From positions 1-64,000 of the forward strand of contig JBFLZC010000027.1 in NCBI GenBank assembly GCA_040756375.1: a DNA stretch of 64,000 nucleotides. Direction: 5' to 3'. Positions 15,355 to 24,241 of the stretch are shown piece after piece. This DNA comes from VGSG01 sp040756375. GTDB lineage: Bacteria > Desulfobacterota > Desulfomonilia > Desulfomonilales > Desulfomonilaceae. A program made the position numbers and the translations under genes. The notes under the pieces were generated by a model. The model did no database searches, was not told the DNA's origin, and saw only the letters and a list, made by a program, of their open reading frames with translations. Positions within the stretch are counted from its first letter, which is position 1. Each line of letters opens with the position of its first letter.

Positions 15355-17115
15355 TCATTTCCGCAGGCGTCGCCCGATGGTGAGCAACTCCTGTGCAAGT
15401 TTATTGTACTCTTCGTCACACGGAGTACACCGTTTCATGCGCTCCATGATTTCCTGCTTGCGTTGCTCGAGCTTGCGCAAGCGTATTCGGTCAAGGGACT
15501 CATCCATAGCCAGATCGCCGTCAACTTCCGGCCTGAGGTCATCCTCTTCGTGACAGGGCTGCATCCAGCTTGCGACCACCGACGCAAACTCCTGCTCGTC
15601 CAGGGATCGACAAAACGCGACGGAATCGAACTTCCCAGTTCTGTCCCGGAAAGCGATTATCCGTTCCGCAATAGACCGCAAAACCGGATCTTCCAGGTCC
15701 TTGACCACTCCGCTCTCCACGACCCGATCTATGAAGCCGTCCCGGAGCAACATCCCTCGCACTACGTCTCTCTCGCCCGGAGCAAAATCGAACAGACTCT
15801 TCCTCCCGGCCTCCGATGACGGGGCGCTTCCGACGCGGTGCGACTTCCGGGCTGTGAGGAGCCTCCGGAGACGATCTTCTCGAACCCGAAACCTGGACGC
15901 AAATCTCTCAATAAGATAATCTCTCTCCGGGGAATCAGCAATCTCACGCAGAATCGGGAGACACTCTTCCACAGCCAAGTTTCGCCCGTGCAACGACTTC
16001 AAGTCGTAATTGGTCTCAACATCCTCAATGAACACGTCGATCAGCGAGACCGCTTGATCCAGCAACGCGCGGAATCCGTCGATGCCCAGGCTGTTGACCG
16101 CCTCGTCCGGGTCCTTGTGCTCCCTGAGGATTACGCAGTCAGGCTCCACTCCTTCGGCCAAAAACAACGGTATGGACCTTTTCACCGCCCGAATGCCGGC
16201 CTCATCCCCATCGAACACCAGCACGACGCGCTGAGAGAAGCGCTTGGCGAGCCTGACCTGTTCGCTGCCCAGCGCGGTGCCCAAAGGCGCGGCCGTGTTT
16301 TCCATGCCTCTGATTCTGAGCGAGATCTGGTCAAAATACCCCTCCACCAGGACCAGACGCCCCTCACGACGGATCGCCTCGCGGGCCGATTCGAGCCCGT
16401 AGAGCACTCCCTTCTTCCTGAAGATTGCGCTTTCCGGCGAATTGAGGTACTTCGGTTCCCCTTCGCCGAAAATGCGACCTCCGAAGGCTACCAGGCCGCT
16501 GCCCAGATCAAATATGGGTATCATGATCCGAGAACGGAAGTAGTCGTAGTACCCTCCTGTTGGCCGGGGCCTAACCAGACCCGCCGCGACCGCGTCTCCT
16601 CGATCGACGCCCGCGGCGCTCAAGTGGTCGTACAGCCCGTTCCATGAGTCCGGGGCAAAACCGAGCCCCAAACGCTGCGCCCATTCAAGAGACACGCCTC
16701 GTGCGACCAAATAGTCCTGAGCAGACGCGTCCGCGGCCAACCGATCCCGAAAGAACCGATGAGCCACGCCGAGAGCCCTGGTCAGCCTTTCCTTCTGGTC
16801 ATCCCTCTTGCGATCGACCTGCTCGAATTCAAACGGTACCCCGTAGCGCGTAGCGATCCTGCGAACCGCCTCCACAAAGGTGATATTCTCGATCTTCATC
16901 AGGAAGCTGAAGACACTGCCACCCGCGGTACAGCCGAAGCAGTGGAAGATCTCCTTCTGAGGCGAGACATAAAAAGACGGGTCCTTGTCTCCGTGAAACG
17001 GACAGAGCCCGCGATAGTCCTTCCCCGCCCTTTTCAGCTCGACGTAATCGGAGATAACCTCCACGATGTCGGCTGCGGAAGCTACTTCAGCGACCTTCGA
17101 GTCGGGGATTCGCAT
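15355..17115 (-). CDS. dnaG: DNA primase
   Basis: This 586-residue protein makes RNA primers for replication. It has the CHC2 zinc finger (CPFHGDKDPSF and HCFGCTAGG), the TOPRIM domain with catalytic EGYFDQ (about 257) and FDGDEAG (about 300), and a C-terminal helical region for DnaB binding. Length fits the family. It lies upstream of rpoD on the same strand, the usual arrangement of the macromolecular synthesis operon; rpsU is not seen. A family B repeat lies just upstream, between it and the mutS2 end. Confidence 0.98.
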   Translation of the reverse strand: MRIPDSKVAEVASAADIVEVISDYVELKRAGKDYRGLCPFHGDKDPSFYVSPQKEIFHCFGCTAGGSVFSFLMKIENITFVEAVRRIATRYGVPFEFEQVDRKRDDQKERLTRALGVAHRFFRDRLAADASAQDYLVARGVSLEWAQRLGLGFAPDSWNGLYDHLSAAGVDRGDAVAAGLVRPRPTGGYYDYFRSRIMIPIFDLGSGLVAFGGRIFGEGEPKYLNSPESAIFRKKGVLYGLESAREAIRREGRLVLVEGYFDQISLRIRGMENTAAPLGTALGSEQVRLAKRFSQRVVLVFDGDEAGIRAVKRSIPLFLAEGVEPDCVILREHKDPDEAVNSLGIDGFRALLDQAVSLIDVFIEDVETNYDLKSLHGRNLAVEECLPILREIADSPERDYLIERFASRFRVREDRLRRLLTARKSHRVGSAPSSEAGRKSLFDFAPGERDVVRGMLLRDGFIDRVVESGVVKDLEDPVLRSIAERIIAFRDRTGKFDSVAFCRSLDEQEFASVVASWMQPCHEEDDLRPEVDGDLAMDESLDRIRLRKLEQRKQEIMERMKRCTPCDEEYNKLAQELLTIGRRLRK

Positions 17116-17171
17116 TCGATGCCTCTAATCACTCTGCTGACTAAATTCAATGCCGCTTACGGGAAAGGATT

Positions 17172-17229
17172 GGTGGGACAGGCGTCTCGCCTGTCTACAA
17201 ACGATGACAGGCAGGATGCCTGTCCCACC
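17172..17229. repeat. Palindromic repeat, family B
   Basis: Outer GGTGGGAC and GTCCCACC arms enclose the AGGCGTCTCGCCTGTC and GACAGGCAGGATGCCTGTC modules. It occupies part of the gap between dnaG and mutS2. Confidence 0.8.
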
Positions 17230-17329
17230 AAGGCCATGAATACGCAGCTGCATTTGTGCCATCGTGAACTAACGCCGGGTTCGTGACAGCGTACATGTTT
17301 TGCAAAAATGAGGAAAAAGCGCCGGCGGA

Positions 17330-19705
17330 TCACTCCGTGTCCAGATCCACGATTGTGACGCCTTCTCCACCCCTTCGCATATCTTCGCCACGAATGCCTT
17401 TGACCAAAACGTGTTGGGAAAGATAATCGCGAATCGCCTGCTTCAGACGGCCCGTGCCCTTCCCGTGAATCACGTGCACTGAGGATAGGCCGCCCAGGAC
17501 TGCATCATCGAGCGCCTTGTCCACCACGGGGAGTGCCTCGTCAACCCGGAGGCCCACCACGTTCACCTCCCCCCGCGGTGTGGCAAGGGGGATATCTACC
17601 CTAATCTGCTCCATTTTTAAAGTGTTTTTTTTCGTCGAGGCATCCGTTTCCAGGATATCCAGGTCTTCTACAGCGGCCCGGACCTTCATTTTACCTACCG
17701 CAACTTCGGCGTGTCCTTTTTCCAGGATTTCGGAAATAACCCCTTCCTTGCCCAGGCGCCCCACGCGGACCCTAGTTCCCACGCTCAGCTCCGGGAGTTG
17801 CTTTTCCAGCGGTACACCCAGTCCCTGCTCAAGATCCGCCTTGATCTCGGCCATGCTCTCCCGCACGCGAGGCCGTTCCTTGCCCTTGGCGGTCTTCAAG
17901 GCTTTCTGAAGCTCCGCAATACGACGCTCGGCAGTGCGTATGGCCTCACGAGCCTCTCTGCGAAAGCCTTCCAGCATCTCTCCCCTTGCCGACCGGAAGT
18001 CTTCCAGCTCGAGTGCCACGTCCCCCCGTTCCTCTTCAAGAGCCTTCTTGCTGCGCTCCACGGCCGAGATCTCGTTCCGAAGGCGCTCGATCAGCTTGGA
18101 GCTGCCTCCGGCTGCTTTGTCCGCATAGGAGCGAGCCGAAGCTATCACGTGCTCCGGGAGCCCGATCCGCTCGGCAGTTTCGATCGCGTGAGACTCTCCC
18201 GGAACATTGTATAGAAGCCTAAAAGTCGGTTGCATGGTTTGGGGATGAAATTCCACGCTCACGTTCTCGACTTCCGGCCGTCCCAATGCATATGCCTTTA
18301 GGTGTGTGAGGTGCGTGGTTATGACCACCCGTGCGCCCCTTGCGATCAGCTCGTCCATGATGGCCATTGCCAGCGCAGACCCTTCCTCAGGATCGGTCGC
18401 GCTCCCCAGCTCGTCCAGGAGCACCAAATCACCCCTGGCTGCGGTGGCAAGGATGACCCCGATCCGGTGCATGTGCCCGGAAAACGACGAGACGCGGCTG
18501 CGAATATCCTGCTCATCCCCAATATCAGCCATGATGCGCGCAAAAGGTTGGACCTTGCTTCCTTCAAGCGCAGGGAGCATCATGCCGCAGCGGACCATGA
18601 GCGGGAAAAGCCCCGCTATCTTCAGCGCTACGGTCTTTCCGCCCATATTTGCCCCGCTGATCACCGCGACGGACGTGCTCGGCTCCTGGATCACGTCCAT
18701 AGGCACAACCCTAGTGTCCGCGGCTGCCAGCAGTAGAGGATGACGCGCACCCAGGATTCTGAAGCCCTGCTCAACGAGCTCAGGCTCCACAGAATCCGTT
18801 TCCGACGCGTACTTGGCACGCGCCTGAAACGCGTCCAGCCGAGAGAGAAGACGATAGTTTTCCGAAAGCTCTTCCCGGACGATGCGGATCTCCTCGGTGA
18901 CTTCCTTGAAGATCCGGCGAATCTCCTCTCTTTCCTCGTCCAGGAGCGAAGCAACCTGATTGTTTAACTCCACCACGCGCAGGGGCTCCACATAAACCGA
19001 AGCGCCGCTCCTGGAATGGTCATGGACTATGCCGTCCAGGTATCCCTTGAATTCCGGGCGGAGCAGAATCACGTACCGGTCGTTGCGCAGGGTGACATAG
19101 TCTTCCTGGACCACGTGAGCCAGATCCTGATTCCGGACCACATCGTCCAGGACGTTCTGCACGTTGCGGCGAACCTTCCTGAGCCTTTCACGGATCGCCA
19201 TGAGCTCACGACTGGCCGTCTCCCGCACCAGGCCGTGATCGTCGAAGACGTCGTTGATCCGGTGCTCCAGTGCGTGCAGGGCAATCAACCGCGCGCCAAG
19301 CCGTCGAACCTGCACGTATCGCTCTTCGAGCCTACTCAGCCGGTCCATGGCCAGGTGCGAGAGCGCAGCAAGATCACGCACAGCAAGGATTTCTTCCACA
19401 TCGAGGATCGTGGCGGGATTGGCCACTGTGGCGAGAATACCCTCCATCGGCAGAAGGTCTGCCATGCCCACTGGACCGTGCAGTCCGCCGATTTCCTTGA
19501 GCTCGGCCACCAACGTGAGTTGAGCACGGATGGTTGCGAGATCGGCAGCGGGCTCGGACTCAAGGACCGCAACACGACCCGGCTCGGAAGCCGCGTGTTG
19601 AGCCACTTCCTCCAGAACTCCCGGCAGCTCCAGAGCCACGAGGCTCTCCGTCACGATATCCTCGCGGAATTCTTCAATCCTAGTCTGAGTCTCGAATTGC
19701 GTCAT
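17330..19705 (-). CDS. mutS2: Endonuclease MutS2
   Basis: This 791-residue protein is MutS2, which has a MutS-like ATPase and a C-terminal Smr nuclease domain. It limits homologous recombination in some bacteria and in others helps rescue collided ribosomes. Visible parts are the core and lever domains, Walker A GANMGGKT (about 351), VLLDELGSATDPEEG, a long coiled coil, and an Smr segment VIHGKGTGRLKQAI (about 743). It lacks the mismatch-binding domain of MutS1, as expected. The start has no strong ribosome site. It is upstream of dnaG on the same strand. Confidence 0.96.
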   Translation of the reverse strand: MTQFETQTRIEEFREDIVTESLVALELPGVLEEVAQHAASEPGRVAVLESEPAADLATIRAQLTLVAELKEIGGLHGPVGMADLLPMEGILATVANPATILDVEEILAVRDLAALSHLAMDRLSRLEERYVQVRRLGARLIALHALEHRINDVFDDHGLVRETASRELMAIRERLRKVRRNVQNVLDDVVRNQDLAHVVQEDYVTLRNDRYVILLRPEFKGYLDGIVHDHSRSGASVYVEPLRVVELNNQVASLLDEEREEIRRIFKEVTEEIRIVREELSENYRLLSRLDAFQARAKYASETDSVEPELVEQGFRILGARHPLLLAAADTRVVPMDVIQEPSTSVAVISGANMGGKTVALKIAGLFPLMVRCGMMLPALEGSKVQPFARIMADIGDEQDIRSRVSSFSGHMHRIGVILATAARGDLVLLDELGSATDPEEGSALAMAIMDELIARGARVVITTHLTHLKAYALGRPEVENVSVEFHPQTMQPTFRLLYNVPGESHAIETAERIGLPEHVIASARSYADKAAGGSSKLIERLRNEISAVERSKKALEEERGDVALELEDFRSARGEMLEGFRREAREAIRTAERRIAELQKALKTAKGKERPRVRESMAEIKADLEQGLGVPLEKQLPELSVGTRVRVGRLGKEGVISEILEKGHAEVAVGKMKVRAAVEDLDILETDASTKKNTLKMEQIRVDIPLATPRGEVNVVGLRVDEALPVVDKALDDAVLGGLSSVHVIHGKGTGRLKQAIRDYLSQHVLVKGIRGEDMRRGGEGVTIVDLDTE

Positions 19706-19769
19706 CTGATGAAGAAGATGGGAGCCTTTCGTAAAAGGGATTTGTGGCGGCCTGTGAGCATCTCACTCT

Positions 19770-19978
19770 CTTGAAAGCGCATTCCCAAGAATGTTGTCGG
19801 CATTAAGCACTCCTGGTCGGGCCTACGTATGGGGAGGTTTGGAGGGGAGATGAGTCTCCCTTCCAAATTATTGCGCAACGATGCGCTCTTGCTGACGATC
19901 TCCGAGGCGAAGCCCCGGAGAGCTCGCCGAAGCCGAGGACTTTCATAATTCGTTGTAGCTCTCTTGCTATCGCAGTGA
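19770..19978 (-). repeat. Repeat family A, copy 2
   Basis: This is the reverse orientation of copy 1: the ATACGTAGGCC end is at the left, the GGAGGGGAGATGAGTCTCCC palindrome follows, then the CTCCGAGGC hairpin and CTTTCAT end. It fills the gap between hisF and mutS2. Confidence 0.85.
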
Positions 19979-19985
19979 GTACCAA

Positions 19986-20759
19986 TCAATCATGGACCAT
20001 TCGGACGGGAATCCCTTCGGCAAGGAGGTATTTCTTCAGTTCCGGAATCGGAATCTCCCGATAGTGGAATATAGAAGCAGCCAGAACAGCATCCGCGTTC
20101 GCCTGAACCACCACGTCTCTCAGGTGCTCGGCCTTGCCCGCGCCTCCCGACGCGATCACGGGCACACCCACAAGATCGGTGATGGCCTTGGTCATGGGAA
20201 TATCGTATCCGTCCTTGGTTCCGTCGGCATCCATGCTGGTGAGAAGGATTTCCCCGGCCCCAAGCTCTTCCACCTTTTGCGCCCATTCCAGGAGATCCAC
20301 GCCGGTCATGGTGCGGCCGCCATGGATCGAGATCTCATAACCTGACCGCGTATTCCCGGTTAACTTGGCGTCGATGGCAGCTACAATGCACTGACTCCCG
20401 AACATGAGCGCAGCTTCCCGCAGGATATCCGGGTTCTGCACCGCCGCAGTGTTGAGGGAAACCTTGTCTGCGCCGGCAACAAGCAACTCCCGGATATCCG
20501 CAGTCGTTCGGATGCCCCCGCCAACGGTGAGAGGCATGAAGACCTCTTCCGCGGTGCGTCTCACCACATCCAAGATGATCTTCCGTCGCTCGTGAGACGC
20601 GGTGATGTCCAGGAAGACCAGTTCGTCAGCGCCTTCTTCGTCATAGAAGCGGGCGTTCTCCACCGGGTCTCCCGCGTCGCGGAAGTTGACAAAGTGAACA
20701 CCCTTAACGACCCTGCCGTCCTTGACGTCCAAGCAGGGGATAATTCTTTTAGCGAGCAT
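19986..20759 (-). CDS. hisF: Imidazole glycerol phosphate synthase subunit HisF
   Basis: This 257-residue TIM barrel is the cyclase subunit of IGP synthase, which with glutaminase HisH closes the imidazole ring in histidine biosynthesis. Typical motifs are RIIPCLDVKDGRVVKGVHF, FLDITASHERR, PLTVGGGIRT, GADKVSLNTAAV and AADVASGGAGK-like PVIASGGAGKAEHL. The catalytic aspartates at the barrel (CLDVKDG and SMDADGT) are present. The ATG overlaps the hisA end by 11 bases, so the two are coupled. hisH and other his genes are not in the window. Confidence 0.98.
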   Translation of the reverse strand: MLAKRIIPCLDVKDGRVVKGVHFVNFRDAGDPVENARFYDEEGADELVFLDITASHERRKIILDVVRRTAEEVFMPLTVGGGIRTTADIRELLVAGADKVSLNTAAVQNPDILREAALMFGSQCIVAAIDAKLTGNTRSGYEISIHGGRTMTGVDLLEWAQKVEELGAGEILLTSMDADGTKDGYDIPMTKAITDLVGVPVIASGGAGKAEHLRDVVVQANADAVLAASIFHYREIPIPELKKYLLAEGIPVRMVHD

Positions 20760-21486
20760 CTCGTTTTTCCGTCAGCGCTATAGCTTCTTTCAGGTCTATC
20801 TTGCCGTCGTACAGGGCTCTCCCGATGATAATGCCCACGATCCCGAACTTTTCAAGGGCCAGGGCTTTGCGCACGTCTTCCAGAGCAGACACGCCACCGG
20901 AAAGGATCACCGGCGTGGAGGTGCTCTCCGCGAATTCGCGTGTTGCCGCGACGTTCGGGCCCTGCATCATACCATCCCGTTCTATGTCGGTATAGATGAA
21001 GGCCGCGGGGCGGTGCGCGTCGAACTGAGCGGCTAGATCCGAGGCTTTCACGCTGGTGGATTCAGTCCATCCCTGGACGGCTACCCATCCGCGGAGCGCG
21101 TCAATTCCGATGGCAATGCGCCCGGGGAATTCCGAAATCAGGTCACGGGCTTTTTCAGGTTCTTTGGCTGCCATGGTGCCTACGATGACCCTATCAACGC
21201 CCATGTCCAGGTACACGGCCGCAGTGGCTCGATCTCTCACGCCACCGCCCAATTGAACGGGAACCGGGACCGCGGCCGCGATTTTGCCCACCACGTCCAA
21301 GTTCACCGGCTTCCCCCCCACGGATCCGTTCAAGTCCACCACATGAATACGCGACGCGCCGAGGGCTTCCCACTTTCTGGCCTGTTCAGGGGGGTCGTCG
21401 TTGAAGATGGTGGAAGAATCCATCTTTCCCTGTCTGAGACGGACGCATTTCCCATCTTTGATATCTATGGCAGGGATAACGATCAC
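20749..21486 (-). CDS. hisA: Phosphoribosylformimino-5-aminoimidazole carboxamide ribotide isomerase
   Basis: This 245-residue TIM barrel (ProFAR isomerase) carries out the Amadori rearrangement before HisF/HisH in histidine synthesis. Visible features are VIPAIDIKDGKCVRLRQG with catalytic Asp, HVVDLNGSVGG, VQLGGGVRD, DRVIVGTMA, YTDIERDGMM and PVILSGGVS. The GTG start at 21486 has only a weak ribosome site. A strong hairpin with flanking A and T runs lies just upstream and separates it from the small secreted genes. Confidence 0.97.
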   Translation of the reverse strand: MIVIPAIDIKDGKCVRLRQGKMDSSTIFNDDPPEQARKWEALGASRIHVVDLNGSVGGKPVNLDVVGKIAAAVPVPVQLGGGVRDRATAAVYLDMGVDRVIVGTMAAKEPEKARDLISEFPGRIAIGIDALRGWVAVQGWTESTSVKASDLAAQFDAHRPAAFIYTDIERDGMMQGPNVAATREFAESTSTPVILSGGVSALEDVRKALALEKFGIVGIIIGRALYDGKIDLKEAIALTEKRDAR

Positions 21487-21506
21487 GGCAGGTGTCCTGC
21501 TCTGAA

Positions 21507-21536
21507 TAAAAAAGCCCCCTCTCGGGGGCTTTTTTT
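21507..21536 (-). terminator. Intrinsic terminator
   Basis: AGCCCCC-TCTC-GGGGGCT forms a 7-bp stem with a run of T on both strands (AAAAAA before, TTTTTTT after). Reading on the minus strand it ends the secreted-protein transcript from 22479-21561, just before the hisA start. It could work in both directions. Confidence 0.85.
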
Positions 21537-21560
21537 CCCTATCAGAGTAACTATGCGTTG

Positions 21561-21917
21561 TTACTCAACCGGCAGATAATACACGAAGGGCGGCCAGGGA
21601 ACGATGAACTTCCACATGGGGACCGCAACGGGAATAGGGGGCGGTCCACACACCGGCCCGACGCACGGGGGCATCTGCGGCTGAGGAAACTGCATATTAA
21701 CCTGAATGCTGGTGGTCAGCTGCTTGGGTTTGGCTTTCACCTTGGGCGAAACCATCTTCACCGGCGGACAAGCCACGCCGACACATGCTGGAGCAGAGGC
21801 CGGCATAACCGTCGGTTGGGGAGCTGCTATTGTCCCCGTTTCAGTCCCGGCCCATACCATGCCCGCCGCAGCGACGGCGACCAGGATGAATCCGAGAATT
21901 GCTAGCTTCTTGACCAT
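21561..21917 (-). CDS. Small secreted Pro/Cys-rich protein, function unknown
   Basis: This 118-residue protein has a clear signal peptide (MVKKLAILGFILVAVAAAGMVWA) and a mature part rich in Pro, Val and Met, with two short CxxxxC-type pairs: ACVGVACPPV and PPCVGPVCGPP. It ends PWPPFVYYLPVE. The ATG at 21917 follows AAGGAGGATGAGGGT. The same leader and MVK(K/R)L start occur in the next gene upstream, so the two look like diverged paralogues. The function is not known; an envelope or appendage role is a guess. Confidence 0.75.
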   Translation of the reverse strand: MVKKLAILGFILVAVAAAGMVWAGTETGTIAAPQPTVMPASAPACVGVACPPVKMVSPKVKAKPKQLTTSIQVNMQFPQPQMPPCVGPVCGPPPIPVAVPMWKFIVPWPPFVYYLPVE

Positions 21918-21987
21918 ACCCTCATCCTCCTTTCGCAAAGATCATTATATCGTAGTTCTCTGAACTGGTTCTTCTCTCACACAGCCC

Positions 21988-22479
21988 TTACTTCTTCACC
22001 TTCATCGGCATGGGCGGAGGCGGACAGGGCATAGGCCCGCACTTGGGCTTCACATAGTTCGCCTTCACGTACACGCAGCGGGGCACGTCCACGACCTTGC
22101 AGCAGGGACCGACGAGCTTCCAGAAATGCTCTTTCTCGATGCCTGTCACAGGAACCAGCCACTCATAGCGACCAGGAGCGACGGGAGTGGGCCAAGCCTG
22201 CGGGTTGGTAAGGAATGGTAGAGGGGTACGCGGCCACGCGATGCCCGCCAGGTAAGGAGCAACGACTCTCACTTTCCTGAGCTGAGCCGGAACCGGCGTA
22301 ATCGTCTCTCTCACTACGGAATACTTTGAAGATGCTGGGCCGCCAACACAGGGAACGCCCGGAGGGCCAGGCGGCATGTAGGCAGCGCCACCGGGAGCTC
22401 CACCGGCAAAAGAAACCAGCGTGCTGGCGCCGCACAGAGCGAGAACCAAAAGGCTCAAAAGAATCAAGCGTTTAACCAT
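21988..22479 (-). CDS. Small secreted Pro/Cys-rich protein, paralogue of the neighbour
   Basis: This 163-residue protein has a signal peptide (MVKRLILLSLLVLALCGAST) and a Gly/Pro-rich start (GGAPGGAAYMPPGPPGVPCVG). A central region (YEWLVPVTGIEKEHFWKLVGPCCKV) and a tail CGPMPCPPPPMPMKVKK follow. Six mature cysteines, several in pairs, suggest disulfides or metal binding. AAGGAGGATTGAGGGT precedes the ATG, almost the same as its neighbour. It is the first gene of the pair; 70 bases separate them. No known family is recognised. Confidence 0.75.
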   Translation of the reverse strand: MVKRLILLSLLVLALCGASTLVSFAGGAPGGAAYMPPGPPGVPCVGGPASSKYSVVRETITPVPAQLRKVRVVAPYLAGIAWPRTPLPFLTNPQAWPTPVAPGRYEWLVPVTGIEKEHFWKLVGPCCKVVDVPRCVYVKANYVKPKCGPMPCPPPPMPMKVKK

Positions 22480-22505
22480 ACCCTCAATCCTCCTTTCAAC
22501 AGTTC

Positions 22506-22526
22506 CTCCCGATTTTTGGTCGGGAG
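22506..22526 (-). promoter_or_regulatory. Leader hairpin upstream of the secreted gene pair
   Basis: CTCCCGA-TTTTTGG-TCGGGAG is a 7-bp perfect stem in the transcript leader, ending about 12 bases before the AAGGAGG ribosome site of the gene at 22479. It could affect translation or mRNA stability. No known riboswitch pattern is seen. Confidence 0.5.
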
Positions 22527-22576
22527 CCCCGTAAAAACATTCCCGGAAAACAACCATATAGTCCGGAATGTATTCT

Positions 22577-22605
22577 TTGGTAACAAATCACCTGTGAAAT
22601 GTCAA
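22577..22605 (-). promoter_or_regulatory. Candidate sigma-70 promoter for the secreted gene pair
   Basis: On the minus strand a perfect -35 box TTGACA (22605-22600) is followed, 17 bases on, by TACCAA (22582-22577), which is a poor -10. The predicted leader is about 90-100 nucleotides and includes the hairpin at 22506-22526. Confidence 0.45.
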
Positions 22606-23075
22606 GCTATTTTTTGCCTGACTCCCTAGCCAACAGCGCCTTCGGAAGTCCTGCCGGACCATCCTCGGCCCAACATCTCCCCAAGACACCGCTCGTTCAG
22701 GCAATCCTCGCGAGGATTACCCGATTTCTTAAGCCAATCCACGATCACAATGTGTAGTATGAGTTCTCTATCAGACGGCTGCAGTCAAGTCAACGTTTTT
22801 TTTCGCCCTCACGGTAACGATCCGGTTGCGCCGGGCCGGAGACTTCGTTCGCAGGCGTTATCACGGGTGCACCGAAACAACCTTCCAGCCCTGCAAGAAT
22901 CCGGATTCCTGACGGGACGGCCCCGCGCGGAACTCGGGGTTGCCCGTCAAATCCCCCTCTTTCCCCCTTTATAAAGGGGGATGAAGGGGGATTTTCGCCT
23001 GCCCCACCATTCACTCCGCGCAAGGACAAGGCCAGGCTCGAACGCGCCCCGAACGGCCGATCCCTAATATCGGCG
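22606..23075. other. Intergenic region with small hairpins
   Basis: No gene is recognised in this stretch of 470 bases. It contains the hairpin CCCCCTTTATAAAGGGGG (22967-22984), flanked by further C- and G-runs, which resembles a dispersed intergenic repeat. Nearby GGTTGCGCCGGGCC and GTTCGGGGCG pieces look like repeat remnants. Confidence 0.5.
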
Positions 23076-23828
23076 CTAAATCATGCCGTATCCGCCATCC
23101 ACGCACAGGACCTGTCCTGTGACGTAGTCCGAATCCGGCGAGGCAAAAAAGACGAACGCGGGCCCTATATCATCGGATTTGGCGAAACGCTTGAGCAGGA
23201 TCCGATTCATGTATATTTCCCTGAGCTTCTCGTCGGACCTGATTTTTTCGGTCATGTCGGTCTCGACGATCCCCAGAGAAATCACGTTGGCACACACGTT
23301 GTACCTTGCCATTTCACGCGCTACGCTCTTGGTGAAGCTGAGAATGCCGCCCTTGGCTGCTGCGTAGTTCACCTGCCCTACGGTGCCGACCAATCCCGCT
23401 ACGGAACTCACGTTGATGACCTTGCCGTAGTTCTGTTCCTTGAAATAGGGAAACGCTGCCTGAACACAGAGGAACGGGCCTTTCAAATGCGCGTTCACCA
23501 CTGCGTCCCACTCAGCTTCGGACATTTTGTGCAGCATTGCGGGCCTGGTGAACCCGGCATTGTTCACCAGGATGTCCAGCCGGCCGAAGTATTCCTTCGC
23601 GGCCGCCATCATTTTTTCCACGTCGGACCGGGAGGCCACGTCAGCACGGACAGCCAGGGATTTGCGACCCATTGCCCGTATCTGCTCGACCACTTCAAGT
23701 GCAGGGCCTTCACTGGCAGTGTAATTCACCAGCACGTCCGCGCCTTCCTGCGCAAAGGCCAGTGCCACCGTACGCCCAACCCCACGACTGCTCCCCGTAA
23801 CTACAGCCGCTCTGCCGGCCAGTTTCAT
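23076..23828 (-). CDS. SDR-family oxidoreductase (FabG-like)
   Basis: This 250-residue protein is a classical short-chain dehydrogenase/reductase. It has the cofactor loop VVTGSSRGVGRTVALAF, LVNNAG, the catalytic Ser in VSSVAGLVGT, the YAAAKGG Tyr-x3-Lys pair and a C-terminal SDYVTGQVLCVDGGYGM. It resembles FabG 3-oxoacyl-ACP reductases, though SDR members differ widely and it could serve another alcohol/ketone pair. AGGAGGC is upstream of the ATG. It is a single gene; no fab genes are adjacent. Confidence 0.88.
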   Translation of the reverse strand: MKLAGRAAVVTGSSRGVGRTVALAFAQEGADVLVNYTASEGPALEVVEQIRAMGRKSLAVRADVASRSDVEKMMAAAKEYFGRLDILVNNAGFTRPAMLHKMSEAEWDAVVNAHLKGPFLCVQAAFPYFKEQNYGKVINVSSVAGLVGTVGQVNYAAAKGGILSFTKSVAREMARYNVCANVISLGIVETDMTEKIRSDEKLREIYMNRILLKRFAKSDDIGPAFVFFASPDSDYVTGQVLCVDGGYGMI

Positions 23829-23990
23829 GGTGCCTCCTTAAGATATCCATATTTTATTTGGGGATCGGGCACTTTGCGATTGCCCTCCCCTCGGTCATGC
23901 CGACTGGGAACTTACACTGGTTGCCTAAAATAGTGTCCGCTTGACCGGGAGACGGGAAATTTCGTTGAACACCGCCCATGACCGCTTTTT

Positions 23991-24095
23991 CGTCATTCCC
24001 GCGTACGCGGGAATCCAGAAACCCCAGCGAGTAGATGGAGGAAAACCTTGTACAAGCCTTCCTAACCTGGATTCCTGCTTTCGCAGGAATGACGG
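23991..24095. repeat. Repeat family E, copy 1
   Basis: CGTCATTCCCGCGTACGCGG is followed by GAATCCAG, a spacer, then CTGGATTCCTGCTTTCGCAG and GAATGACGG. The outer arms are inverted and each half has its own hairpin. A second copy is at 40753-40853. Such CGTCATTCCCGCG units are common dispersed repeats in many proteobacterial genomes. Confidence 0.85.
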
Positions 24096-24193
24096 AGTGC
24101 AGCCGCCGCCAATCGGACAAAAATTTCGGCACTCAATACGATGACGAGGAACGCGCAGTTCCGAAGGAGGCCAAGTTTATCAGGTGGATCGGC

Positions 24194-24223
24194 AAAAAAA
24201 AAGCCCCGATTGGGCATCGGGGC
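24194..24223 (-). terminator. Intrinsic terminator of the RND efflux cluster
   Basis: On the minus strand GCCCCGAT-GCCCA-ATCGGGGC forms an 8-bp stem followed by a run of nine T. It lies about 200 bases after the stop of the membrane-fusion gene and ends that transcript. Confidence 0.88.
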
Positions 24224-24241
24224 GTGAAAGGAGGTATGGAT

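Noticed and set aside
19803..19985. Conserved peptide (MKVLGFGELSGASPRR) inside repeat A
   Set aside because: Copies 1-3 of the repeat read open in more than one frame, and other copies are broken. The conservation is explained by the DNA repeat, not by a protein.
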